A stretch of 64,000 nucleotides of DNA from Oscillibacter sp. MSJ-31. Lineage in GTDB: Bacteria > Bacillota > Clostridia > Oscillospirales > Oscillospiraceae. The stretch's first letter is position 1. Each line of letters begins with the position of its first letter. Below the pieces are notes generated by a model. The model saw only the letters and a list, made by a program, of their open reading frames with translations. It had not been told where the DNA came from and did not search any database. The stretch is taken from the NCBI RefSeq assembly GCF_018918025.1, contig NZ_JAHLPT010000009.1, positions 18,308 through 82,307 of the forward strand, read 5' to 3'. A program made the position numbers and the translations under genes. Below, one piece after another: positions 27,801-35,440 of this stretch.

Positions 27801-28068
27801 CGGTAGCATCTGCCAGACCGTCTACGTACTTGACCACATCCGCCATGTAGTTTTCAAACTTCGCCGCTTCCTTGGTGCAGCTTGCGATGGTCGCCACAGT
27901 CGCCGTCGCCAGCGTCCCCATGGCCGCAAGTCCCGCCGTTCCGATGGAGCTGATGCTGCGGGCAAAGCTGCTGATCTGGCTCTGGCTCCCGTTCAGCGCC
28001 GCCATCAGGCTTTTGTCCATCTTACCGGCGATCTTGATGCTTAACTCTAATGTTTTATTGTTCGCCAT
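24811..28068 (-). CDS. Tail tape measure protein
   Basis: 1085 residues. It sets tail length and is ejected with DNA. Residues 90-420 resemble the TP901-type tape-measure core (AAAAGQSGKAMEDLIKI, SAASLGQVGG, SVGTLDTIFKAINDLP). Residues about 440-900 alternate Gly/Ala-rich and hydrophobic segments (several probable membrane segments). The C-terminus ends with short Gly-rich loops. The ATG at 28068 overlaps the end of the -1 frame chaperone extension by about 22 bases. Confidence 0.9.
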   Translation of the reverse strand: MANNKTLELSIKIAGKMDKSLMAALNGSQSQISSFARSISSIGTAGLAAMGTLATATVATIASCTKEAAKFENYMADVVKYVDGLADATGKISDKVADNGKTYAQNYEAMKDAIKDLSTQIPYTQEDLTRLAAAAGQSGKAMEDLIKIDSSGNVTGFLRDIAMTGAAMDISADQAGNWAAKWEQSLKMTHEEVMVLFDQINYLGANSATTAAEIAEAVNSAASLGQVGGVSAATTAALADAMLATGVSTDRVGTSIKRMIVNLSKGASATKAQKEQFEEMGMSAEWVAKAMQEDSVGTLDTIFKAINDLPQERQVAALSTLFGQWAIEGGAKIVNNLDVYRKALEMVSDPSLYTGSMEREFNIKSQTPEAIETMLKSTKTALKIEIGDAFLPAKKQFNLSMIDFLNSIRKNMPELTQLAESLGTLASRGVEKLGSAMDTALPYIQKGLDYLINNGEQVVRVLGGMAAAFVGMKFAPAAEAIFSGGKGGLAGLFKSGKSAGAAGAGLFSAFRGASGSNGFRTTLGAAISSLISGNGIKGTTGLLSAAAGTPGLLSGYQSAGSVLRGAIGNSKTAQWLGGIGSSIGNLGGMFANSRAGQFAGGLMGKAGGALGKLTMPLRQGIAGIGAAATIQGSIFQQGLSGLLGKAGGVVSGIANSGAGKAVGSIFSGGASLLGSIYGPIAGGLGSLLSGALPIVGVISGIIAVVSILTDKFGGLDKIVQRVFGDTGLEKFTAFKDALLGLFEDGGVAKALQPLQESITNLFGEDAGAAFGGITTILQSVMGVIGQLVTFSQTTVRPIIESIFGFITQTVVPVILQTITAAAPSIASIISGVGSVVMTVAQIIGEAIQFLMPIIQTVITVLLHIGQVVVPAVLAAIGAFAEGISSAINGVKTIFEGVINFITGVFSGNWRMAWEGVKSIFVGIFNTLGALFKTPINAVIALINKAIAGINSLGITIPDWVPLLGGKSFSINIPEIPMLAQGGFTNGASIAGEAGTEAVISFQRAARRDNLDIWAKAGQMLGVKPVELAEIDGGGSGGGGGIAFAPVINIQGNADRSMVEEALAEAQARFEAWYLQMQRRQARTAY

Positions 28069-28206
28069 TCCTTCGCCACCTCGCTATTCAGCTCAATAAA
28101 GTCCCGGACAGGCATTTTCAGATAGAAGTCCACGCCCGTCCGTGTCACCGAGGACAGCCGGATAGCCGCTTTCCGCAGGGCCTTGGCTCCGCCCTTTATC
28201 CGAAAA
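28047..28206 (-). CDS. -1 frame extension of the tail assembly chaperone (programmed frameshift)
   Basis: After the slippery heptamer TTTTTTC (28208-28202, read T TTT TTC in frame), the -1 frame stays open for about 52 codons, ending at 28047 inside the tape-measure start. The peptide (KALRKAAIRLSS, GVDFYLKMPVRDFIELN) has no start codon or ribosome site of its own. This is the G/GT or E/E+E' arrangement of tailed phages, in which a fraction of ribosomes make a fused chaperone. Frameshifting is inferred. Confidence 0.7.
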
Positions 28207-28837
28207 AATCCGCGTCGTTCACCGCGTTTTTCAGTTTCAGCAGCTCATACAGGGGCAGCGTGGTAAAGAACTCCTCCGGGATGCCCGTTGCCATGGCGGC
28301 GATCACGCAGGAGTACAGATAGTTGGTGCTGTTCTCCGTCACCACAAAGCCCTCGCGGGCCATGCGGTTCTCCGCCTCGCTCTCATTCAGCGTGTTCAGG
28401 TCTGCCACGCCGTTCAGGTCGATGTCCCGGTACTCCTTGCCCTTGTAATGGCGCGGCTTCTCCAGATGCATCACATGGTTTTCCGTTCCGCTCTCCACGT
28501 TCAGGTGTCTGCGCACCGCACCTGCCACGCGCTTGAAAGCGCCGCGAGGCATCAGCTTGAAAAACTCAATGGGCATTCCGGTGGCCTTGACCGCCATGGC
28601 GCGGGCAAATGCCGTCGTGGTCTCGCACAACACCGAGGCCGCCGCCTCGCCCTCACCAAAAAGCTGCCGTTGCACGTCGATAGCGTCCTGCACAGTCAGC
28701 TTCTCCAGCCCCGTCAGGTCGATCTCTCCGTACTCCTTGCCCTCGAACCCGTAGGGCCTTGCCAGCTCCACGATGTTCTCGCTCTTTTTTGTCCCCTCGT
28801 TTGCGGTCTCCGCCGCCGTGATCTTGTCCTCTGCCAT
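28196..28837 (-). CDS. Tail assembly chaperone (duplicated gp41/E-like domain)
   Basis: 213 residues. Two related halves: residues about 22-105 (RPYGFEGKEYGEIDLTGLEKLTVQDA in parts, then AVKATGMPIEFFKLMPRGAFK) and about 125-210 (HYKGKEYRDIDLNGVADLN, then AAMATGIPEEFFTTLPLYELLKLK). Each half fits the Mu gp41-like tail assembly chaperone pattern. The tandem duplication is unusual. It ends in a slippery sequence that can feed a -1 extension. Confidence 0.8.
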   Translation of the reverse strand: MAEDKITAAETANEGTKKSENIVELARPYGFEGKEYGEIDLTGLEKLTVQDAIDVQRQLFGEGEAAASVLCETTTAFARAMAVKATGMPIEFFKLMPRGAFKRVAGAVRRHLNVESGTENHVMHLEKPRHYKGKEYRDIDLNGVADLNTLNESEAENRMAREGFVVTENSTNYLYSCVIAAMATGIPEEFFTTLPLYELLKLKNAVNDADFFG

Positions 28838-28872
28838 TGGTGTTCGCTCCTTTCAGCGTCGTTTCGTTGTGT

Positions 28873-28919
28873 GAAAACACGGCCCGCCCCCGTTTGCGCA
28901 GGGACAGGCCGTATTGTTT
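28873..28919 (-). terminator. Terminator-like hairpin between tail tube and chaperone genes
   Basis: AAAACA/TGTTTT and ACGGCC/GGCCGT pairings frame a GC-rich loop. The minus-strand product ends in a TGTTTT run. In the late operon it would act as an attenuator that keeps tail tube and sheath expression higher than that of downstream genes. Confidence 0.5.
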
Positions 28920-28927
28920 TGCGCCCG

Positions 28928-29452
28928 TTAGATCAAGCTGTTCACGCCCGCCAGCATATCCGTGCCGTTGACCTTGTAGATGCCGTTGAGCTTGTCAACC
29001 TCCAAGAGCTGCTGGCCGTCCACCTCGATCATCAGGTAGGTCAGCTCCAGCGTCACGGTGGCCTCCATGGCCTCGCCCTTTTCCACCTTGCCGGGGTTGA
29101 ACTTCTTCACGCGCCCGATCTCCACCACGCGCAGGCCCTTGAAATTGTAGCCGCCCTGCTTGTCGTAGACCTGCTGCGAGGCTCGCAGCGTCAGGTTCAC
29201 CGTGGACAGGGGAGAGAGCATATCCATGGCGGAGCTGTAGAGCGTGTTGAACTGGATTTCCTGCTCCATGCTCTCAAACTGGCCGATGGTGGGGCTGTCC
29301 AGCTCGCCGTTCACGCCCACGCCGGAAACGGTGCTGGTTTTCATGTTGACCTCCGGCAGCGTCACCGACGCGGCCACGCCGATCATCTTCGTGCCGTCCA
29401 GATAGGCGTTATATTCGTTGATCTTCTCCGGGATATAGTTGTTGGAAATCAT
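28928..29452 (-). CDS. Major tail tube protein
   Basis: 174 residues of the P2 FII-like tail tube family. Pattern: NEYNAYLDGTKMIGVAASVTLPEVNMKTSTVSG (in parts) at the N-terminus and VTLELTYLMIEVDGQQLLEVDKL near the end. It follows the sheath gene, as in all contractile-tail phages. Confidence 0.88.
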   Translation of the reverse strand: MISNNYIPEKINEYNAYLDGTKMIGVAASVTLPEVNMKTSTVSGVGVNGELDSPTIGQFESMEQEIQFNTLYSSAMDMLSPLSTVNLTLRASQQVYDKQGGYNFKGLRVVEIGRVKKFNPGKVEKGEAMEATVTLELTYLMIEVDGQQLLEVDKLNGIYKVNGTDMLAGVNSLI

Positions 29453-29470
29453 CTTCTTTTCCCTCCCTTA

Positions 29471-30919
29471 TCAGTTCAGCGCGGCGGAAAGAGCGTCGGG
29501 GTCAAACTCGATGATGTCCTCGATGTCCTCCGCAGGGGTGAACGGGGTGATGTACTGGTGGAACGTGATCTTGCCGTCCAGCAGATCGGCGGTGGTGTTC
29601 TCGTCCTCGTTGAATGTGATCTCATAGCGGGCGCACACGCCACGGGCCACAAAGCCGTTGCCGCGCACGTTCTCGCTGTCCACAATGGCCTCGATCAGTC
29701 GTTTGTTGGCGGGGCTGTCCACTTTCTGGAAGTAGGTCAGGATAAACGTGTTAGCCGCCCACGTCAGGAAGCGGCGGACGCTGAACCAGCGGTCTTTCGG
29801 GTCGCTGATGCCTGGGTAGGCCGCCGTGTTGTTGCCCCACAGGCGGAAGCCGTTCATGTTCAGCCACGTTGCTACACCGAAGCTGTTCACGGTGTTGGCC
29901 TGCTCCTGATCAAGCACCACCTCCGTGCCATCTTCGAGGCAGGCGGCAGAAACGGCGATGGTCTTGTTGCTGGGGCTGACGTTGGGCGTGTCGTCGTTCT
30001 GTGCGTCGGTGTAGGCCGTCAGCGCCGCCGCAAGTGCGCTGCCGCTGTAGACCGTGTTGCCCACCTTGGCAAAGGGCCAGACTGCGTAGGCGTTGGGGTC
30101 GCTCACCGCCTGCGCCTCCTTGGTGGTCTTGACGGCGGTGTACTTGGTCGCGCCGGTGTTGCTGCTGTCGATGTCCACAACGCACACCGCGCCGAACACG
30201 CTGTTGATGCTCTTGGTCTTGGCCTGCAATGCCGCCGCCACCGTCGCGTCCTTGCTGAAACGTGGTGCCAGCAGGATGCCGGGTGTCATGGACAGCTTCG
30301 GATAGACCTGACGCACCACCTCAAGGCCGGTCTCCTTGCCGGTGGAGCTGTCCACACCGCCCACGATGTCCGCCGCCGTCACCTTGCTGGGGTCGATCTT
30401 GTTGCCGGTCACGGTCAGGCTCGTTGCTTCCTTACCCGCGCCGGTGGAAAGCACCACGATGTTCAGCGTACCGTCGTCGTTCCATGTGGTGGTGTAGTCC
30501 GTGCCTGCGGTCAGCGTGTTGGAACCGCTCTTGACGGTCAGCCCCTCCAGCAGAACGCCTGTCTCCTCCAGCACCGCCACGCCGTCGTTCACCTGAACGG
30601 TTCCGCCGGTGATGGCGATCTTGTGCTTGGCAGGGTCAAGCACATTGATCAGCACCATGGGCGCGATACCCACAACGCTGAAATTTGCGCTGATGCACTC
30701 GCAGAGGGTGTAGTTGGCGAAGTCAGGCAGATAGCCCACCGCCTCCACGGCCTCCTTGTAGCTGCTCACCAGCAGCGGCACGTTGACCGCCGCAGCCGGG
30801 TCTTTGAGCATATTCACCGGGGCGGTGCCTACGATCACCTGCAAGCCCGCCATGCCGGTGATGGGCGCGACCATGCTGGTCGCAACCTCGCTCGTGTATA
30901 CGCCGTGTTTGTATGCCAT
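29471..30919 (-). CDS. Tail sheath protein
   Basis: 482 residues of the P2 FI/PBSX XkdK-like contractile sheath family. The N-terminus reads MAYKHGVYTSEVATSM, with YPKLSMTPGILLAPRFSKD in the middle, and the C-terminal domain has RWFSVRRFLTWAANTFI. It precedes the tube gene. Confidence 0.92.
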   Translation of the reverse strand: MAYKHGVYTSEVATSMVAPITGMAGLQVIVGTAPVNMLKDPAAAVNVPLLVSSYKEAVEAVGYLPDFANYTLCECISANFSVVGIAPMVLINVLDPAKHKIAITGGTVQVNDGVAVLEETGVLLEGLTVKSGSNTLTAGTDYTTTWNDDGTLNIVVLSTGAGKEATSLTVTGNKIDPSKVTAADIVGGVDSSTGKETGLEVVRQVYPKLSMTPGILLAPRFSKDATVAAALQAKTKSINSVFGAVCVVDIDSSNTGATKYTAVKTTKEAQAVSDPNAYAVWPFAKVGNTVYSGSALAAALTAYTDAQNDDTPNVSPSNKTIAVSAACLEDGTEVVLDQEQANTVNSFGVATWLNMNGFRLWGNNTAAYPGISDPKDRWFSVRRFLTWAANTFILTYFQKVDSPANKRLIEAIVDSENVRGNGFVARGVCARYEITFNEDENTTADLLDGKITFHQYITPFTPAEDIEDIIEFDPDALSAALN

Positions 30920-30934
30920 AGTCTTTCTTCCTCC

Positions 30935-31267
30935 TTACAGTTCGGATTTGATCTTGCCGTACAGAATGGCCTCCGCCGTTCCTGCGGTCTCCAGCCGCTT
31001 TCTCGTCTCGGCAAAGCGCTCCACGTCCACCACCAGCTCCCCAGCCTCCGGGTGAATGGCGATGAACGCCTCCAGCGCCTCCGGGATGCCGCCGCGAAAC
31101 ACCGTGTACTGCTTGGCAACGCCGCGCACCGTGGGGCCGCAGTAAACCTGCGTCACGCTCGTATTCTCCCGCTCCGTTGGCGTGGCCTCGGTAGCGGTCT
31201 CCGCCGCCGGGATGGCCGTCTCATTCACAGCGGCATCCGCCGCCAGCTTATCGTTTTTCTTGCTCAT
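30935..31267 (-). CDS. Hypothetical phage protein of the head-tail/tail region
   Basis: 110 residues; the first 35 are Ala/Thr/Glu-rich and disordered-looking, then VTQVYCGPTVRGVAKQYTVFRGG and a helical end. I use the ATG at 31267, 7 bases after GGAGG, overlapping the previous stop (ATGA). Proteins of this kind commonly lie just before sheath genes in Firmicute myoprophages. No function is known to me. Confidence 0.65.
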   Translation of the reverse strand: MSKKNDKLAADAAVNETAIPAAETATEATPTERENTSVTQVYCGPTVRGVAKQYTVFRGGIPEALEAFIAIHPEAGELVVDVERFAETRKRLETAGTAEAILYGKIKSEL

Positions 31268-31791
31268 ACCAGCTCCTCCATTTCTGTGTCCTGTGTCATG
31301 GCCGGTGCGGTGCAGGTCAGCGAACACGCCCCGAAGTAGTACGGGTAGGTGTCGTCCTGCTGCATGGCCCACGCGATGGGTTTCAGCACGGTGAATGCCC
31401 CGCCGAAATACGGCTTGGTGCATAACCGCTGTACGATGTCCTCCTTGATGTTGGCAACATCCTGATAACCCTCTCGCTCCTTGCCCTCGTCGTAGGCGCA
31501 CACGATCAGGCTGAACTCAACCGCCTGCGGCCCGTCGTCGTTCTTGATCTCGCCTCCGGTCATGCGCACAACGATGTACGGGGCCGCCGCCGCGTCCGTG
31601 TCCACATCCGCGTCATAGTCCTCCGGCACCGGCAAATCCTGCTTGAAGATTTTCAGCTCCTTGCGGCTCTGCTGGCCGTTGTACTTCTTCCCGGCGAAAA
31701 GCTCCTCCAGCGTTTCGATCAGCGCGTCTTGGCAGAGCTGGGGAGTTCGCCCGATGCCTGCGGCCCTCACCGCATCCATATAGTTCTTCAT
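31264..31791 (-). CDS. Probable tail terminator/completion protein
   Basis: 175 residues with a helix-rich start and a beta-rich core (APYIVVRMTGGEIKNDDG, FSLIVCAYDEG). Its size and position between the gpZ-like protein and the sheath cluster fit a tail-terminator/completion role. That is inference from order. Confidence 0.6.
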   Translation of the reverse strand: MKNYMDAVRAAGIGRTPQLCQDALIETLEELFAGKKYNGQQSRKELKIFKQDLPVPEDYDADVDTDAAAAPYIVVRMTGGEIKNDDGPQAVEFSLIVCAYDEGKEREGYQDVANIKEDIVQRLCTKPYFGGAFTVLKPIAWAMQQDDTYPYYFGACSLTCTAPAMTQDTEMEELV

Positions 31792-31794
31792 GGC

Positions 31795-32490
31795 CTACTT
31801 CCTCCTCGCCGCTCGCGCCAGCACCCGTTCGGTCTGCTCCATCAGTCGGTCTTGCAGATACTCGGACACCTCCGGCTCCACCATCGGCCAGACGGTAGAG
31901 TGCATCGCCGAGGCTGACGGGCTTCCCATCGTCACCAGCTTTTCCACCTTACCATCCTTGTTTCGCCACCTTGGGTGGCCCCGCTCCGTGACCGTGTGGC
32001 TGGAACTGGAGCCGATCTGTCGCTGCACCATGCCGATGTGGCCGCTCTTGAACTGCACAAGAAAGCCCTTGCTCATGTTGGCATTGCCTGTCAGCGCCGC
32101 CATGGACGAGGCTTTCAGAACACGGGCTTTCACATACTTTGGCGCGTGGTGCAAAACCTCGCGCCCGGTAAAGCGCTCCGTCGGCCTGTGCTGGAAATAA
32201 CCGAGATCGTTGCGCATCTTTGCGATGTGCAGCTCTGCGCTCAAACTGGTGTTGCTGGCCTTTTTCCGTTGCACAAGGTCTTTTAGGTGCCGCCTGCCCG
32301 CCGCGTTCACGGCGTACCGCGCCTTTGCCTTTGCGATCATCAGCTTGCGGGCCTGCCGTGCCGTGGCGTTGATGGCTACCTTGGCCGCCGCCGGGGTCTT
32401 TTTCTTCAAATCGCCCAGCGCCGCCGCCACGGTGTCCAGCCCGTCCACTTCGATGGTCAGGTTCCCTGCGTCATAGGTTACTCTGCTCAT
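31795..32490 (-). CDS. Minor tail protein, GpZ/HK97 gp10-like
   Basis: 231 residues. Residues 15-60 (DGLDTVAAALGDLKKKTPAAAKVAINATAR, in two parts) are typical of lambda gpZ-type minor tail or head-tail joining proteins. The basic middle and the C-terminal helical region follow. It lies in the connector cluster after the capsid gene. Confidence 0.75.
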   Translation of the reverse strand: MSRVTYDAGNLTIEVDGLDTVAAALGDLKKKTPAAAKVAINATARQARKLMIAKAKARYAVNAAGRRHLKDLVQRKKASNTSLSAELHIAKMRNDLGYFQHRPTERFTGREVLHHAPKYVKARVLKASSMAALTGNANMSKGFLVQFKSGHIGMVQRQIGSSSSHTVTERGHPRWRNKDGKVEKLVTMGSPSASAMHSTVWPMVEPEVSEYLQDRLMEQTERVLARAARRK

Positions 32491-32897
32491 TGCCGCGTCC
32501 TTTCCATGGAAATGCGGTACACGCCCGCCTCCTCCTCGCAGTTGAGGATGGTGTACGACCGCTGCCGGTTCGTCCCTTTGTCCAGAACAAGGTGCTTTCC
32601 CACTTTCGGCTTCGGCCCGTAGTCGCTCACGCGGATATACAGCACCGTGTAGGCCGTATACAGTCCCGTATCGAAGTTCTGCTTGGCTCCCGCTTCCCAG
32701 TGGGCGCTATGCTCTTTGAGCCGCTGATCGTCCACGATCACCAGTGCATCCTTGCCGTCAACCGTATGCCAGTCTGCGTGTTCGTCCTGCTCAAAGAAAG
32801 CCGCGTCGATGTCCGCTGCGGCACAGTCCTTAAAGGTGAGCGGAGGGGCAGTCCCCTCCGCTCCGCTGTATTCCTGCTTCAGCTCGAACAGCGCCAT
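32487..32897 (-). CDS. Probable head-tail connector protein
   Basis: 136 residues starting MALFELKQEYSG. It has a beta-rich core (DALVIVDDQRLKEHSAHWEAG and TAYTVLYIRVSDYGPKPKVG). The ATG at 32897 lies 2 bases after the capsid stop. Small proteins in this spot between capsid and gpZ are head-tail joining proteins. The assignment is positional. Confidence 0.6.
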   Translation of the reverse strand: MALFELKQEYSGAEGTAPPLTFKDCAAADIDAAFFEQDEHADWHTVDGKDALVIVDDQRLKEHSAHWEAGAKQNFDTGLYTAYTVLYIRVSDYGPKPKVGKHLVLDKGTNRQRSYTILNCEEEAGVYRISMERTRQ

Positions 32898-32898
32898 G

Positions 32899-33951
32899 TC
32901 AGCACACGGTCGCCACCAGCCAGCTGTCCACCTTGTCGGGGATGGGCAGCGGGTGCGCCTGCAGCTCCACCATGCGGCGGTCGGGATGATGCTCCACATA
33001 GCTGCGCAGGACGCGGCTGGTCTGGGAGGTCACCCACAGGCCGGATGCGTCCTCGATGTAGGTGCAGGCACCGTAGGCCATCATGTAGTTGGGTCTGGAG
33101 CTGATCAGGATGATCATGTTGTCGGGGATGAGGGGCTTGGTCTCCGGCGCGTCGGGGTTAGTCCAGTCGTCGTAGTAGACCTCGCCGTAAACGTACACGT
33201 CAAGGCTGGGGTCATCCAGATGGCCGATGTACTTCACGCCGTTGGGCAGGTCGCGGGGGGCGATCTCGCCGAGGTTCATGCGGCGGTTGTCCATCATCTT
33301 CTGCACATTGGCATCGGCAAAGAACTTTGCCTTGGCCGTTTTGCCCAAGATGAGGGTGTCCACGTTGGCAAAGCCGCCGTGCAGCACCGCATCCGTCCAG
33401 TCACCGAGGTTGCCGAGGATGTCGGCCTTGGTGCCGCCCCACTTGTTGTCGCCGGTCAGGGTTTTCTTGTTGGTCAGGCCGAAGTCGATGGTCTCGTTCA
33501 CGCCCTCTCCCACAATGGGAATGGTGCCGGTCACGATGGCCTGCACCGCCATCCACTCCTCGCGGCGCGTGGTCGCGTCGTTCAGCGTGGCGTACTCCTC
33601 CATGAGCTTCTGCGCGGCCCTCTGCGCAGGGGTCATGCCGCTGTACAGATCTTCGCCCGGCAGGCGGGTCATGAGCTGGTCAGCGGTGGTCACGTCGTAG
33701 GGGTTGATCAGCGGGGGCTTGTAGCTCTCGGTCTGGTAGCCGTTGGCTTTCAGCACCTTTCCGCCCACGCGGGGATGGACAAAGGCCGCCATGCGGCGGT
33801 CGCCTTTCACAAGGTCGATGTCCACGCGCTCGGTAGCGAACGTCTTGACGTTGGTGAAAAAGGTGTCGCGGAAATAGGTGTGTACGGCAGGGGTCTGTCT
33901 CACCACCTCCGCCAGATAGCGGGGGGAGTAAATGTTCACTTCGTTAGCCAT
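32899..33951 (-). CDS. Major capsid protein, lambda gpE family
   Basis: 350 residues; builds the icosahedral shell. The N-terminal PRYLAEVVRQTPAVHTYFRDTFF, the DIDLVKGDRRMAAFVHPR segment and the late YGACTYIEDASGLW region match phage capsid E proteins. Decoration protein and protease/scaffold genes lie directly upstream, as in lambda. Confidence 0.92.
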   Translation of the reverse strand: MANEVNIYSPRYLAEVVRQTPAVHTYFRDTFFTNVKTFATERVDIDLVKGDRRMAAFVHPRVGGKVLKANGYQTESYKPPLINPYDVTTADQLMTRLPGEDLYSGMTPAQRAAQKLMEEYATLNDATTRREEWMAVQAIVTGTIPIVGEGVNETIDFGLTNKKTLTGDNKWGGTKADILGNLGDWTDAVLHGGFANVDTLILGKTAKAKFFADANVQKMMDNRRMNLGEIAPRDLPNGVKYIGHLDDPSLDVYVYGEVYYDDWTNPDAPETKPLIPDNMIILISSRPNYMMAYGACTYIEDASGLWVTSQTSRVLRSYVEHHPDRRMVELQAHPLPIPDKVDSWLVATVC

Positions 33952-33966
33952 ATTCTTTCTTCCTCC

Positions 33967-34320
33967 TTACTTCAAGTAGATGCCGAGGTTACGCAGAGGA
34001 ACCTCCACGTCCGCAGCGGTGGCGTTGGCGGGCAGCACCAGCGCATCGGCGAAGAACTCGCCGGAGAGGTACACAATGCCGTCCTCGCCCGATGCGACAT
34101 CCTCTGCCAGAATGCCGTACAGGCCCGTGGTGGTCACGGTGTAGGGGGCGCTGCTGCCGCTCACGCTGATGGCGGCCAGCTTGCCGTCGCTGAGAACCAC
34201 GGGAGCACCGCGCTTCAAGGCGGCGGATGCCTTCTTGACCGCCGTAACGATCTCCGCATTACCCGCGATCAGGTAATCCGGCTGGGTGGAAAAGGTCTTT
34301 TTTGCCAAATCCATACTCAT
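33967..34320 (-). CDS. Head decoration protein, lambda gpD-like
   Basis: 117 residues. It binds as trimers on the expanded capsid. The pattern LKRGAPVVLSDGKLAAI, GLYGILAEDVASGEDG and VYLSGEFFADALVLP is typical. Start ATG at 34320 after GGAGGAG. It lies between the protease/scaffold and capsid genes, as in lambda. Confidence 0.88.
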   Translation of the reverse strand: MSMDLAKKTFSTQPDYLIAGNAEIVTAVKKASAALKRGAPVVLSDGKLAAISVSGSSAPYTVTTTGLYGILAEDVASGEDGIVYLSGEFFADALVLPANATAADVEVPLRNLGIYLK

Positions 34321-34335
34321 GTTCTTTCTCCTCCT

Positions 34336-34710
34336 TTACTGCTTCTTGCCCATGGACTTGATCGCGTCCATGAACTCGTCCTGCTTGCCCGTACCGCCGC
34401 CGGTGCCGCTGTTCTTCACGCCGCCCATGCCGCTCTTGTCAGCGTCGCTCTTTGCGGCATTGAGCCACGCGCCGCCGCTCTCCTTGGCAGCTTTCATCAT
34501 GGCCACAGCGTACTCGCTGGCGCTCACCGGCTTTGTGAACTTGGCCTCATTCGTCAGCGCCTCGCTGCCGGACAGGGCCATGTCCTCGATGTCGTGGATA
34601 CGCTGGCGCTCGTCGCTCGTCGCTTTGTTCGCCGCCGCCTCCTCGATTTCATTGACCAGTGCGGGATAGGCCCCGCGCAGGTCGTCCACGGTCTTGATCT
34701 CGTTTGCCAT
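34336..34710 (-). CDS. Nested scaffold protein (internal start, Nu3-like)
   Basis: In the frame of the protease gene, an ATG at 34710 is preceded by AAGGAGG at 8 bases, a stronger site than most in the operon. The product would be the last 124 residues, a Glu/Ala-rich helical protein. Lambda makes its Nu3 scaffold from within gene C in just this way. Expression here is inferred. Confidence 0.7.
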   Translation of the reverse strand: MANEIKTVDDLRGAYPALVNEIEEAAANKATSDERQRIHDIEDMALSGSEALTNEAKFTKPVSASEYAVAMMKAAKESGGAWLNAAKSDADKSGMGGVKNSGTGGGTGKQDEFMDAIKSMGKKQ

Positions 34711-35427
34711 GTTCGTTACCTCCTTATGGCATTTGTTATTTACAGAGCAGGAGGCGGGAGCTGCCTTGCTGCTTTGTACAAAGTTGGGTGCCTTGTCGAA
34801 AGGCAGGTGTGTGTTGACGCTGTTGACGAACAGCAGCCCGTCCCGGTTTTCGATCACCGTTCCGTCCGCCTCGTCCGTCAACTCGTCGATAAAGCCGTTT
34901 TCCTTTGCCTGTGCCGCCGTCCACCAGCTTGTCTCGTCCATCCATCCGGCCACCTCGTCCTTATCTCTGCCTGTCTTTTTCACATACAGGCCCACGATGC
35001 TTTCCCGGATGGCGTTCATCGCCTCGATGTACTTCTGCAATTCCTCGGCGTTGTAGTAGCCGTAAGCGCCCATGCGCACCGGATGCACCATGTAGGTGCT
35101 GTCGTTGGCGGCGATCACCTTGCCACAGTGGCAGGCGACGATGGTTGCCGCGCTGGCGCACAGGCCGTCGATCTTCGCCGTCACCGTCGCCGGATGCTGT
35201 TCAAGCTGGTTGCCGATGGCCTGCGCCGCGAACACGTCGCCGCCGCCGCTATTGATGCGCACCGTGATCTCGTCCAGCGCTCCCAGACCGGCCAGCTCCT
35301 CCGCAAACTGCTTCGGGGTCACCTCGTCGCCCCACCAGCTCGTCTGCGAAATGTCGCCGTAAAGCAGCAACTCCACCTTGTTTCCTGCCTGATTGCAGAA
35401 TTTCCAGAATTTCTTGTTTTCGGGCAT
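34336..35427 (-). CDS. Head maturation protease (ClpP-like) with C-terminal scaffold
   Basis: 363 residues. Residues 15-185 form a ClpP-like serine protease domain: VRINSGGGDVFAAQAI, catalytic Ser near 92 in GLCASAATI, and His near 115 in YMVHPV. The C-terminal part (about 240-363) is a helical scaffold (MANEIKTVDDLRGAYP to the end), also made on its own from an internal start. The design matches lambda gpC/Nu3. Confidence 0.9.
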   Translation of the reverse strand: MPENKKFWKFCNQAGNKVELLLYGDISQTSWWGDEVTPKQFAEELAGLGALDEITVRINSGGGDVFAAQAIGNQLEQHPATVTAKIDGLCASAATIVACHCGKVIAANDSTYMVHPVRMGAYGYYNAEELQKYIEAMNAIRESIVGLYVKKTGRDKDEVAGWMDETSWWTAAQAKENGFIDELTDEADGTVIENRDGLLFVNSVNTHLPFDKAPNFVQSSKAAPASCSVNNKCHKEVTNMANEIKTVDDLRGAYPALVNEIEEAAANKATSDERQRIHDIEDMALSGSEALTNEAKFTKPVSASEYAVAMMKAAKESGGAWLNAAKSDADKSGMGGVKNSGTGGGTGKQDEFMDAIKSMGKKQ

Positions 35428-35440
35428 TTCTGTTTTCCTC

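Noticed and set aside
28448..31339. 963-codon plus-strand open frame across tail sheath and tube
   Set aside because: Antisense to conserved tail genes. Composition is His/Leu/Arg-rich, typical of a shadow frame.
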